A stretch of DNA of 44,728 bases from the NCBI GenBank assembly GCA_017551845.1, contig JAFZKR010000017.1, forward strand, positions 1-44,728, given 5' to 3'. The notes beneath the pieces were generated by a model, which saw only the letters and a program-made list of their open reading frames with translations, did no database searches and was not told the DNA's origin. Positions 15,301-23,105 of this stretch are shown piece by piece. This DNA comes from Bacteroidaceae bacterium. Lineage in GTDB: Bacteria; Bacteroidota; Bacteroidia; Bacteroidales; Bacteroidaceae. Positions within the stretch are counted from its first letter, which is position 1. Each line of letters starts with the position of its first letter. The translations under genes and the position numbers were made by a program.

Positions 15301-15819
15301 ATGATAGATATGGGCGGTCTGGTGAGAGTGGGCAAGGTACTCAAGTCCCACGGGGTGAACGGGGAGATGTCGGTTTCCGTTCCGGCCTCTCTTGACTGGA
15401 CTGAAGAACCCGATTGTCTCGTGTGCCTGATGGACGGTATTCCCGTTCCGTTTTATATTGAATCCATAAGGGATAAAAGCAGCACCGTCATACTTGTCAA
15501 GTTCGAGGGGTATGACAGTGTGGATGAGATTGACCGTTTCATTGGAGTTGAGGTATTTATGCCGGCGCGTTTCGTTGCGGAGCAGGATTCCGGCGAACTG
15601 CCTTGGGAGACTTTCATAGGTTGGGAGATTCAGGACAAAGTGGCTGGTTCCATGGGTCGGATCAAGGCTGTGGATGACTCCACGCCAAACATCCTGTTCC
15701 TTGCCGATGACGGTGAAAGGGAGCGTATTATTCCGGCAAATCCGGTGTGGATTGAAGCGGTTGACAGGGCAGGAAGAATTTTGGAATACAATCTGCCGGA
15801 AGGTTTGACAGAACTATGA
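15301..15819 (+). CDS. rimM: Ribosome maturation factor RimM
   Basis: This 172-residue 30S assembly factor acts around S19 and the 16S head. The N-terminal beta-barrel (GGLVRVGKVLKSHGVNGEMSV, ILVKFEGYDSVDEIDRFIG) is followed by a PRC-barrel (ETFIGWEIQDKVAGSMGRIKAV through RIIPANPVWIEAVD). Length is normal. Its usual partners trmD and rplS are not beside it; it is placed between murA and an M23 peptidase. Confidence 0.94.
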   Translation: MIDMGGLVRVGKVLKSHGVNGEMSVSVPASLDWTEEPDCLVCLMDGIPVPFYIESIRDKSSTVILVKFEGYDSVDEIDRFIGVEVFMPARFVAEQDSGELPWETFIGWEIQDKVAGSMGRIKAVDDSTPNILFLADDGERERIIPANPVWIEAVDRAGRILEYNLPEGLTEL

Positions 15820-15829
15820 ATCCTCAGAA

Positions 15830-16714
15830 ATGAAGAGTCTTAAGAAAAGAAGGAAATCAATTGGACGTATGGGTCTGTTGCGCAGGCTCACATACCGTTA
15901 CCGTGTCTCCGTACTCAATGAGGATGAACAGAAGGAGGTGTTGGGAACCAGGGTGTCCAATCTCTATCTTATAGTTGCTGTTCTCTTAATAGGTTTTATC
16001 GGTGCTTTTTTGGGCGAAAAGATATCAAAGAGGTCTTTCCGTCCATATTCTGCCGATAGTGACTATAAGCTCAGGCAGACTGTTATTGATGATGCCCTGA
16101 GGGTTGACTCACTCATGGAAGTGATGGAACTCCGTAACAGGTATCTTACAAACATTCAGGACATAATAGCCGGAAGGATCAGTCCTGATACTGTCATGAA
16201 GATAGATTCGCTTACTCTGCAGACAAGCGTCCAACTTATGGAACCTACTGCTCGTGAGGAGGAGTTTGTGAGCAGGTTTGAGGAGGCGGAAAGGTATAAC
16301 ATCACTTCGCAGTCAGTGCCCATGCAGGATATCCGCTCTTTGAGTCTCTTCAGGCCGACACAAGGGCTGGTGGTGTCCGGTTTCAACATGCTTGAATCCC
16401 ATTTCGGGGTGGATATTGCCGCTACTCCTAACCAGAGTGTTGTATCTGTGCTTGATGGCACCGTGCTTATCGGTTCCTTTACTGCTGAGTCAGGTTATAC
16501 TATCTGTGTGGTACATCCTGGCGAAATAGTGTCGGTTTACAAGCATTGTGAGTCTTTGCTCAAGAAATCCGGTGACAAGGTTCGTCAGGGTGATGTGATA
16601 GCTCTTGTCGGAAGAAATATCGATGCCGGTGAGACACCCGGTTCCCATCTGCATTTTGAATTATGGTATCAGGGTCAACCTCTTGACCCGGAAAAATATA
16701 TATTGTTCCAGTGA
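15830..16714 (+). CDS. M23-family (LytM-type) metallopeptidase, membrane anchored
   Basis: This 294-residue protein has a basic cytoplasmic N-terminus, one membrane helix (about 45-62, LYLIVAVLLIGFIGAFLG) and a periplasmic part ending in a LytM/M23 domain (about 175-290). All four signature positions are present: His191 and Asp195 in SHFGVD, the His of SVYKHCE, and His273/His275 in SHLHFEL. It should therefore be an active zinc endopeptidase on peptidoglycan cross-links rather than an EnvC-like activator with lost ligands. Its TGA stop overlaps the GTG start of dxr. Confidence 0.92.
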   Translation: MKSLKKRRKSIGRMGLLRRLTYRYRVSVLNEDEQKEVLGTRVSNLYLIVAVLLIGFIGAFLGEKISKRSFRPYSADSDYKLRQTVIDDALRVDSLMEVMELRNRYLTNIQDIIAGRISPDTVMKIDSLTLQTSVQLMEPTAREEEFVSRFEEAERYNITSQSVPMQDIRSLSLFRPTQGLVVSGFNMLESHFGVDIAATPNQSVVSVLDGTVLIGSFTAESGYTICVVHPGEIVSVYKHCESLLKKSGDKVRQGDVIALVGRNIDAGETPGSHLHFELWYQGQPLDPEKYILFQ

Positions 16715-17865
16715 AACAGATAGCTATTTTAGGTTCTACAGGTTCAATCGGTTCTCAGGCACTTGATGTGATAGCATCCCATCCCGAAGAATACGAGGTC
16801 TATGCCCTCACGGCCAATAATAGCGTTGACAAGCTCATAGAGCAGGCACGTTGTTTCAAACCTGAGGCAGTGGTGATTGCCAATGAGGCCCATTACAAGC
16901 GTCTCAAGGATGAGTTGGCAGGTCTTCCGATCAAAGTCTATGCCGGCAGTGATGCCATCAACCAGATAGTAAAGGCAGATCCTATTGATATAGTCCTCGC
17001 CTCTATGGTGGGTTTTGCCGGTCTCTGTCCCACGATGGAGGCCATAAAGGCAGGTAAGGTTATAGCTCTTGCCAACAAGGAGACAATGGTGGTGGCAGGA
17101 GAACTTGTAACCTCGCTTGCACTCAAGTACAAGACACCTGTATTGCCTGTCGATTCTGAACATTCGGCCATATTCCAGTGTCTTAGCGGTGAGGGCAGCA
17201 ATCCTGTGGAGAAGATTATTCTGACAGCTTCCGGTGGACCTTTCAGGACCTACGGACTGCATCAACTTGAGAAAGTTAAGAAGGAACAGGCTCTCAGGCA
17301 TCCTAATTGGGACATGGGGGCTAAGATAACCATAGATTCCGCTTCAATGATGAACAAGGGATTCGAAGTGATTGAAGCCAAGTGGCTGTTCGGAGTGCCC
17401 TATGACAAAATTCAGGTGGTGGTTCATCCGCAGTCGGTAATTCACTCCATGGTCCAGTTCACCGACGGTGCTGTCAAGGCTCAGCTTGGTGCTCCTGACA
17501 TGCGGCTTCCCATACAGTATGCCTTCTCCTATCCAAGGCGTCTGGGTTCGGAGTTCCCAAGGGTGGATTTTTCGATGTTGGGCTCACTTACCTTCGAAGA
17601 GCCTGATTTGGAACGTTTCAGGAACCTGGCACTGGCATACGAGGCTCTTGAGCGTGGAGGAAATATGCCTTGTATTCTCAATGCGGCAAATGAGGTTTGC
17701 GTAGCGGCATTTCTGCATGATGAGATAGGCTTTCTCCAGATGAGCGACGTTATTGCCGAGACTATGGCTCGAGTTCCGTTCCGTAAGGAATCATCGCTTG
17801 AAGATTATATTGAAACCGATGCCGAGTCACGCCGTGTGGCGGCATCATTGATAACCACGAGATAA
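16711..17865 (+). CDS. dxr: 1-deoxy-D-xylulose 5-phosphate reductoisomerase
   Basis: This 384-residue MEP-pathway enzyme converts DXP to MEP with NADPH and is the target of fosmidomycin. It has the dinucleotide motif ILGSTGSIGSQALDVI at the start, LANKETMVVAGEL, the metal site VDSEHSAIFQCL, and the substrate loop SASMMNKGFEVIEAKWLF. The start is GTG 16711, overlapping the previous stop (GTGA), which implies translational coupling. Adjacent dxr-rseP is a common arrangement. ispF of the same pathway is in the porU operon upstream. Confidence 0.97.
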   Translation: MKQIAILGSTGSIGSQALDVIASHPEEYEVYALTANNSVDKLIEQARCFKPEAVVIANEAHYKRLKDELAGLPIKVYAGSDAINQIVKADPIDIVLASMVGFAGLCPTMEAIKAGKVIALANKETMVVAGELVTSLALKYKTPVLPVDSEHSAIFQCLSGEGSNPVEKIILTASGGPFRTYGLHQLEKVKKEQALRHPNWDMGAKITIDSASMMNKGFEVIEAKWLFGVPYDKIQVVVHPQSVIHSMVQFTDGAVKAQLGAPDMRLPIQYAFSYPRRLGSEFPRVDFSMLGSLTFEEPDLERFRNLALAYEALERGGNMPCILNAANEVCVAAFLHDEIGFLQMSDVIAETMARVPFRKESSLEDYIETDAESRRVAASLITTR

Positions 17866-17877
17866 ATAATTAGATAC

Positions 17878-19362
17878 ATGTCAACATTCTGGATACGTTT
17901 TTTTCAGTTAGTACTCTCTCTTACCATTCTTGTCGTTTTTCATGAGTTCGGTCATTATCTCTTCTCCCGCCTGTTCGGTGTGAGAGTAGAGAAATTCTAT
18001 GCTTTCTTCAATCCCAGATTCTCACTGTTCCGTATAAAAAGGGTTGAGGGTAAGCTCAGAGTCAAGTTCTTCAGCCCCAATGTTCCTGACAGCTACGTTG
18101 AGGAGAAACGTTATAATTTTGAAGGAAAGGAGGAGACAACATACAAGCCTATCGATCTTGAATCACTTCCTGAAGGTGACTGGCGCCGCTCTCCTGAGAA
18201 CACCGAGTTTGGCGTGGGCTGGGTGCCCTTCGGCGGTTACTGCAAGATAGCCGGAATGATTGACGAGTCAATGGACATTGCGTCCATGCAACAGGAGCCC
18301 AAGCCATGGGAGTTCCGGTCCAAGTCGTCTTGGCAGCGGTTGCTCATAATGGTGGGCGGTGTGCTGTTTAACCTGATATTGGCATTTTTCATCTATTCCA
18401 TGGTACTGTTCAAATGGGGTGACAGCTATATTCCTGCACAGGAACTGAAATACGGAATGGAGTTCAATGCACAAGCCGAGTCAATAGGTTTCCGCGATGG
18501 TGACATTATCGTTGCGACTGACGGCAAACCCACGCGTGAATTTGATGGTGATCTATACCGCGCCATAGCCAAAGCAAAGAAGGTGACCGTGCTTCGTGAC
18601 GGCAAGGAGTTGATGCTTGATATGCCCGATGAACTCTCTCTGTTTGATTTTACCCGCACGATACCGTTTGTCTCCATACTAAGTCCCATGACAGTGGACA
18701 GTGTAGTCAGTGAGGGTGGTGCTGCCCTTGCCGGCATAATGGCAGGTGATACCATACTGAGCGTTAATGGGGAGAGCGCATCTACCTGGACTTCATTCCA
18801 GACTGTTTTGTCTGACTTGCGTAGTCGTGCTGAGGAGAAATATGTGAGCCATGACCTTCAGATTGTGACAGGCCGTCCCGGTGCAGGGCATGACACGCTT
18901 ACGGTGACAGCCGATGCAGGCTTCCGTATAGGCATAATTCATTTGACCGATGAATACGAGCCTGTAAAACTGGAATATGGATTCCTTGCTTCCATTCCTG
19001 CAGGCATACGTTATGGGTGGAACACTCTGAAAGGTTATGTGAGTGATTTCCGTTATGTGTTCACCAAGGAGGGTGCAAAGAGTCTGGGAGGTTTCGGTAC
19101 GATAGGAAGCATTTTCCCGGAGAAATGGAACTGGCATGCTTTCTGGCTGATGACAGCGTTTCTCTCTATCATTCTTGCTTTCATGAACATACTGCCCATA
19201 CCGGCACTTGACGGCGGTTATGTGCTTTTCCTGTTGGTGGAAGTGGTTACCGGCAGGAAACCGGGTGACAAGTTCCTTGAGGTAGCCAACACCGTGGGTA
19301 TGATAATCCTCTTCGGATTGCTCATCTTCGCTAATCTGAACGATATTTTGCGTCTTTTCTGA
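17878..19362 (+). CDS. rseP: RIP metalloprotease RseP (site-2 protease)
   Basis: This 494-residue inner-membrane zinc protease cleaves transmembrane substrates such as anti-sigma factors. The catalytic HExxH is His22-Glu23-His26 (VVFHEFGHYLF) in the first helix. A long insertion leads to VGWVPFGGYCKIAGM, two PDZ-like regions follow (about 200-380), and the LDG motif (NILPIPALDGGYVLF) and final helix complete the site. It is somewhat longer than E. coli RseP, mainly through the insertion before residue 120. It starts 12 bases after dxr, and the transporter gene starts within its stop codon (TGATG). Confidence 0.96.
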   Translation: MSTFWIRFFQLVLSLTILVVFHEFGHYLFSRLFGVRVEKFYAFFNPRFSLFRIKRVEGKLRVKFFSPNVPDSYVEEKRYNFEGKEETTYKPIDLESLPEGDWRRSPENTEFGVGWVPFGGYCKIAGMIDESMDIASMQQEPKPWEFRSKSSWQRLLIMVGGVLFNLILAFFIYSMVLFKWGDSYIPAQELKYGMEFNAQAESIGFRDGDIIVATDGKPTREFDGDLYRAIAKAKKVTVLRDGKELMLDMPDELSLFDFTRTIPFVSILSPMTVDSVVSEGGAALAGIMAGDTILSVNGESASTWTSFQTVLSDLRSRAEEKYVSHDLQIVTGRPGAGHDTLTVTADAGFRIGIIHLTDEYEPVKLEYGFLASIPAGIRYGWNTLKGYVSDFRYVFTKEGAKSLGGFGTIGSIFPEKWNWHAFWLMTAFLSIILAFMNILPIPALDGGYVLFLLVEVVTGRKPGDKFLEVANTVGMIILFGLLIFANLNDILRLF

Positions 19363-20729
19363 TGGTGGCCAGTAATCGGGAAACTTTCGGTAGCCGCACC
19401 GGTATGCTGCTTGCTATGGCGGGTTCTGCCATAGGGTTAGGCAATATATGGCGTTTCCCATATATGATGGGCAAGAATGGTGGTGCGGCATTTATTCTGA
19501 TATACATTGTTATGTTGGTGATGCTCTGTCTGCCGGTTATGGTTTCGGAGTATCTCATCGGCAGACGTGGAGGTTCAAATCCTTTCCGTTCGTTCGATCA
19601 TCTGGCTCCCGGCTCAAAATGGCGTTGGATAGGTTTTCTGGCCGTGTTGTCAGCTACCTGTATCCTCTCTTTCTACTGTGTGGTGGGAGGCTGGTCAGTT
19701 AAATATCTGGCCAATGCATGTTCAGGAGGACTTATGGGATTTGAAGGCAGTTATGCCGATTTCTTCGGGATGTTCATAAGTAATCCTTGGAAACCATTGC
19801 TCTATACACTGGTGTTCTTGGGGATGACCGGTCTGATAATTGTGTTCGGAGTACGCAAGGGCATAGAACGTATGTCCAAGATAATGATTACGGTACTCTT
19901 TTTCATCATGGTACTGGTTCTGGTTCGTTCACTCACTCTGCCAGGTGCGATTGAGGGTGTAAGATATATGTTGGTGCCTGATTTCAGCAAGGTTACGGCC
20001 GATACTTGCATCTCCGCAATGGGACAGGCTTTCTTTTCGCTTAGCATAGGGTGCGGTACTATCCTGACATACGCTTCATATGTCCACAAGGACGAGAATA
20101 TACTGGTTTCATCGGGCTGGATATCAGTCTTTGATACCATATTTGCCATAATAGCCGGACTTGCCATCATTCCTGCGGTCTATGCAATAGCCTATCTGAA
20201 CGGGGTGAAGCCTGATGTAAGTGCCGGACCCGGACTGGTGTTCATCACTTTGCCGGGAGTGTTCAGCCAGATGCCTTTGGGTGGTGTCGCGGCCATACTG
20301 TTCTTCCTTGCTCTGCTTCTTGCCGCAATAACATCGTCCATCTCACTTATGGAGGTTGTAGTTGCGTTCATAATTGAGGAGATGCACCGTTCCCGTACCA
20401 AGGCTGTCCTCATGAGCTTCCTTTTGTGTGGTGGAGTGGGGGTGTTCTGTTCGCTTTCGTTCGGACCGCTTGATGGGTTCCGACTGTTCGGATTGAGCGT
20501 CTTTGATTTTTTTGATTACATCACATCGAACATTATGCTTCCGGCCGGAGGGGTGCTTCTTGCTATTTTTGCAGGCTGGAGACTCAAACGTGCTAATTTT
20601 CTTGATGAGCTTACCAATGGCGGAAGGCTGAAAATACCGCATTTCGTCTCCCTTTCCATCTACTATCTGGTCAAGCTGGTGGCTCCTGTGGGGATATCGC
20701 TAATCTTCCTGAACTGCCTGTTCAGTTGA
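19362..20729 (+). CDS. Sodium-dependent transporter of the NSS (SNF) family
   Basis: This 455-residue inner-membrane symporter has the LeuT fold. The first helix carries the family signature GSAIGLGNIWRFPYMMGKNGGAAF, whose unwound GSAIGLGNIWRF contributes sodium and substrate ligands. MGQAFFSLSIGCGTILTYASY (helix 6 region) and ITSSISLMEVVVAF follow. About 11 hydrophobic helices are visible, one fewer than the 12 of classical members, as in several bacterial NSS proteins. Substrates are usually amino acids but cannot be read. It is last in the tsaB run and its 3' end overlaps the convergent lipoprotein gene by 30 bases. Confidence 0.94.
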   Translation: MVASNRETFGSRTGMLLAMAGSAIGLGNIWRFPYMMGKNGGAAFILIYIVMLVMLCLPVMVSEYLIGRRGGSNPFRSFDHLAPGSKWRWIGFLAVLSATCILSFYCVVGGWSVKYLANACSGGLMGFEGSYADFFGMFISNPWKPLLYTLVFLGMTGLIIVFGVRKGIERMSKIMITVLFFIMVLVLVRSLTLPGAIEGVRYMLVPDFSKVTADTCISAMGQAFFSLSIGCGTILTYASYVHKDENILVSSGWISVFDTIFAIIAGLAIIPAVYAIAYLNGVKPDVSAGPGLVFITLPGVFSQMPLGGVAAILFFLALLLAAITSSISLMEVVVAFIIEEMHRSRTKAVLMSFLLCGGVGVFCSLSFGPLDGFRLFGLSVFDFFDYITSNIMLPAGGVLLAIFAGWRLKRANFLDELTNGGRLKIPHFVSLSIYYLVKLVAPVGISLIFLNCLFS

Positions 20730-21569
20730 GACTTCTTCCTTCATTCTGGAACGGATGAACCGCAAGTGGCGGTCAGCCTCGTCGCGTAGGTTCTTGTGCT
20801 CGTTAAGTGAAAGCAGAATCTGTGAGAGATCATAAAGCTGTGCTATCGCATCGCGGTCATCCTTGGTCATCCTGAGATTGCGGAATACAGGACGGCTGCT
20901 GTCTGGGCCGGTTTTGGTATATAGAGTGTATGTTATCTCCTTGTCGCGATTGACTTTTATGAAGGCTGCTGCTCCTCCGTCATTTCCATTCAAAAAGGAG
21001 AGGCTTTCATAGCATACTCCCAAGTTGCTGAATTCATGGCGGTCATCGGATTCAGGAGTCTCCACATAAGTTTCCCCTACCTCAAACCGTATCCGGTCAT
21101 GATGAATGAATGAACTGCCCCGGTATTGTGAGATCAGATTCATGTGGCCAAGTTCATCTACTTGTGCCCGTATGTAGTTACGGTCCGTATTGCGTGCAGT
21201 AGCCTGACTGCTTATAGTGTAGATTCCTATATCCTGATATCGCTCGTCTTTCTCGAATACATATTTTTCTCTGACACCCATGAAGACGGATTGTGTCAGT
21301 GCAATCATGCTGTCCTCATACTCTATAGTACGCAGCTGCTCAGCTTCTTCCACCTCCTGCATGAGAGCTATTCCCTGTTTGCGGGTCTCAAAAGCCTTGG
21401 GATACAGAATGCGTATGCTGTCAATCTCCTGCTTGGCCAGACTATAGTTTGCCTTGCTGAAGGCTTCCTTGGCGTTGTTGAGATGCCGTTCCGCCATCTT
21501 CTCGACATTCTCCTTACAGCTGACTGTCAATAGCAGGGATGCAATTGCAAAAAACAGTGTCTTGTTCAT
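20700..21569 (-). CDS. Conserved-type lipoprotein of unknown function
   Basis: The product has 289 residues. A lipoprotein signal peptide (MNKTLFFAIASLLLTVSC) has its lipobox Cys at residue 18, then CKENVEKMAERHLNNAKEAFSKANYSLAKQEID and a helical, likely coiled-coil stretch to about residue 95. The rest is mixed alpha/beta with no family I recognise. The KEN after the Cys resembles the acidic/lysine surface-export signal of Bacteroidota lipoproteins, so it may face outward. It is transcribed alone from a promoter at 21598-21605 and overlaps the NSS transporter tail to tail by 30 bases. Confidence 0.82.
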   Translation of the reverse strand: MNKTLFFAIASLLLTVSCKENVEKMAERHLNNAKEAFSKANYSLAKQEIDSIRILYPKAFETRKQGIALMQEVEEAEQLRTIEYEDSMIALTQSVFMGVREKYVFEKDERYQDIGIYTISSQATARNTDRNYIRAQVDELGHMNLISQYRGSSFIHHDRIRFEVGETYVETPESDDRHEFSNLGVCYESLSFLNGNDGGAAAFIKVNRDKEITYTLYTKTGPDSSRPVFRNLRMTKDDRDAIAQLYDLSQILLSLNEHKNLRDEADRHLRFIRSRMKEEVSTEQAVQED

Positions 21570-21597
21570 AATGGCTCTCTATTTGGTTTTCATTCTG

Positions 21598-21605
21598 CAA
21601 AAATA
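21598..21605 (-). promoter_or_regulatory. -7 element of the lipoprotein gene
   Basis: The minus strand reads TATTTTTG followed by C, about 28 bases before the ATG. Confidence 0.5.
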
Positions 21606-21648
21606 ATCTTTTGGAAGCTAACACCATGTCATGTGGCTGAAAAAGCCT

Positions 21649-21656
21649 TAACTTTG
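21649..21656 (+). promoter_or_regulatory. -7 element of the CCA-adding enzyme gene
   Basis: TAACTTTG followed by C ends only 6 bases before the ATG at 21663, so the mRNA would have almost no 5' leader. It lies downstream of the longer GTG start at 21633. Confidence 0.55.
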
Positions 21657-21662
21657 CCGGAC

Positions 21663-23099
21663 ATGAAACTATACAGCGACAGGGAACTGGCTGAATTGCT
21701 TGACAAGGATGAATTCAGGCTTTTGTCCCGGACTGCCGACAGTCTGGGATTGGAGTGTTATGTGGTAGGAGGATATGTAAGGGACCTTTTTCTGGAGCGT
21801 CCAAGCAAGGATATAGATGTAGTGGTGGTAGGCAGCGGCCTGGAGATGGCCAAGGCATACGGTCATGCTCTTGGAAAGGGCGCACATGTGAGTCTGTTCA
21901 GAAACTTCGGTACTGCCCAGGTCAAGAAAGGAGAACTGGAGGTGGAGTTTGTGGGTGCACGTAAGGAGTCGTATCACAGGGAATCGCGTAATCCCATTGT
22001 GGAGGATGGGACATTGGAGGATGATCAGAACCGCAGGGATTTCACAATAAACGCAATGGCTATATGTCTGAATGCGGAACGTTTCGGTGAACTGGTTGAT
22101 CCGTTTGACGGTTTATATGACCTTGAGGACCGCATTATCCGAACTCCGCTGGACCCTGACATCACTTTCAGCGATGATCCTCTAAGGATGATGCGTTGCA
22201 TAAGGTTTGCCACCCAACTCAACTTCTTCATAGAGGACAGGACGTTTCTCTCGCTTGAGAAGAACCGTGATCGTATCAGGATAATATCGAAGGAACGTAT
22301 TTCTGAGGAACTGAACAAGATTATTCTTGCACCGGTTCCTTCCAAAGGATTCATTGATCTGGACCGCTCCGGTTTGTTGGATTTGGTTTTCCCTGAATTG
22401 TCGGCTCTGCAAGGCGTGGAGACGGTGAATGGTCGCGGACATAAGGATGTTTTCCTGCATACACTTGAGGTCCTTGATAACGTGGCCCGTGTCAGCGATG
22501 ACCTGTGGCTGCGTTGGGCCGCTCTGCTCCATGATATAGGCAAGCCCCGGACCAAGAAATGGGAGCCTTCCCACGGATGGACATTCTACAATCATAATAT
22601 TGTGGGTCAGAAGATGATTCCGGGTATATTTGACCGGATGAAACTGCCCAAGAACGAGAAGATGAAATATGTGCAGAAGTTGGTTGATCTGCACATGCGT
22701 CCCATTGCTATCGTGGATGATGAGGTGACGGACTCCGCAGTGCGCCGGCTATTGTTTGATGCGGCTGATGATATTGATGACCTGATGACTTTGTGTGAAG
22801 CCGACATAACCTCCAAAAACGAGCAGAAAAAACACCGTCTGCTTGAGAACTTCAAGGTAGTACGCCAGAAACTTAAGGACCTGGAGGAGAGTGACCGTAT
22901 ACGTAATTTTCAGCCTCCTGTTGACGGAACAGAGATAATGGAGTTGTTCGGACTGGAGCCTTGCTATGTGGTGGGTCAGCTCAAAAGTGCGGTCAAGGAT
23001 GCCATACTTGATGGCGTAATTTCCAACGACCATGATGAGGCACTTGCCTTCGTCATAAAGGAGGCTGAGAAACAGGGTCTCATCCCCATGAAGAAATAA
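21663..23099 (+). CDS. cca: CCA-adding tRNA nucleotidyltransferase with HD domain
   Basis: This 478-residue protein has an N-terminal class II nucleotidyltransferase head (VVGGYVRDLFL, then KDIDVVVVGSG with the catalytic Asp pair), the DDQNRRDFTINAMAICL and DDPLRMMRCIRFATQL motifs, and a C-terminal HD domain (HTLEVLDNVARV and LLHDIGKPRT). It adds or repairs the tRNA 3' CCA end; the HD part may give phosphohydrolase activity. A longer frame from GTG 21633 exists but would begin upstream of the predicted promoter, so ATG 21663 is used. sprA ends only 6 bases away on the opposite strand. Confidence 0.94.
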   Translation: MKLYSDRELAELLDKDEFRLLSRTADSLGLECYVVGGYVRDLFLERPSKDIDVVVVGSGLEMAKAYGHALGKGAHVSLFRNFGTAQVKKGELEVEFVGARKESYHRESRNPIVEDGTLEDDQNRRDFTINAMAICLNAERFGELVDPFDGLYDLEDRIIRTPLDPDITFSDDPLRMMRCIRFATQLNFFIEDRTFLSLEKNRDRIRIISKERISEELNKIILAPVPSKGFIDLDRSGLLDLVFPELSALQGVETVNGRGHKDVFLHTLEVLDNVARVSDDLWLRWAALLHDIGKPRTKKWEPSHGWTFYNHNIVGQKMIPGIFDRMKLPKNEKMKYVQKLVDLHMRPIAIVDDEVTDSAVRRLLFDAADDIDDLMTLCEADITSKNEQKKHRLLENFKVVRQKLKDLEESDRIRNFQPPVDGTEIMELFGLEPCYVVGQLKSAVKDAILDGVISNDHDEALAFVIKEAEKQGLIPMKK

Positions 23100-23105
23100 A
23101 AGGAT

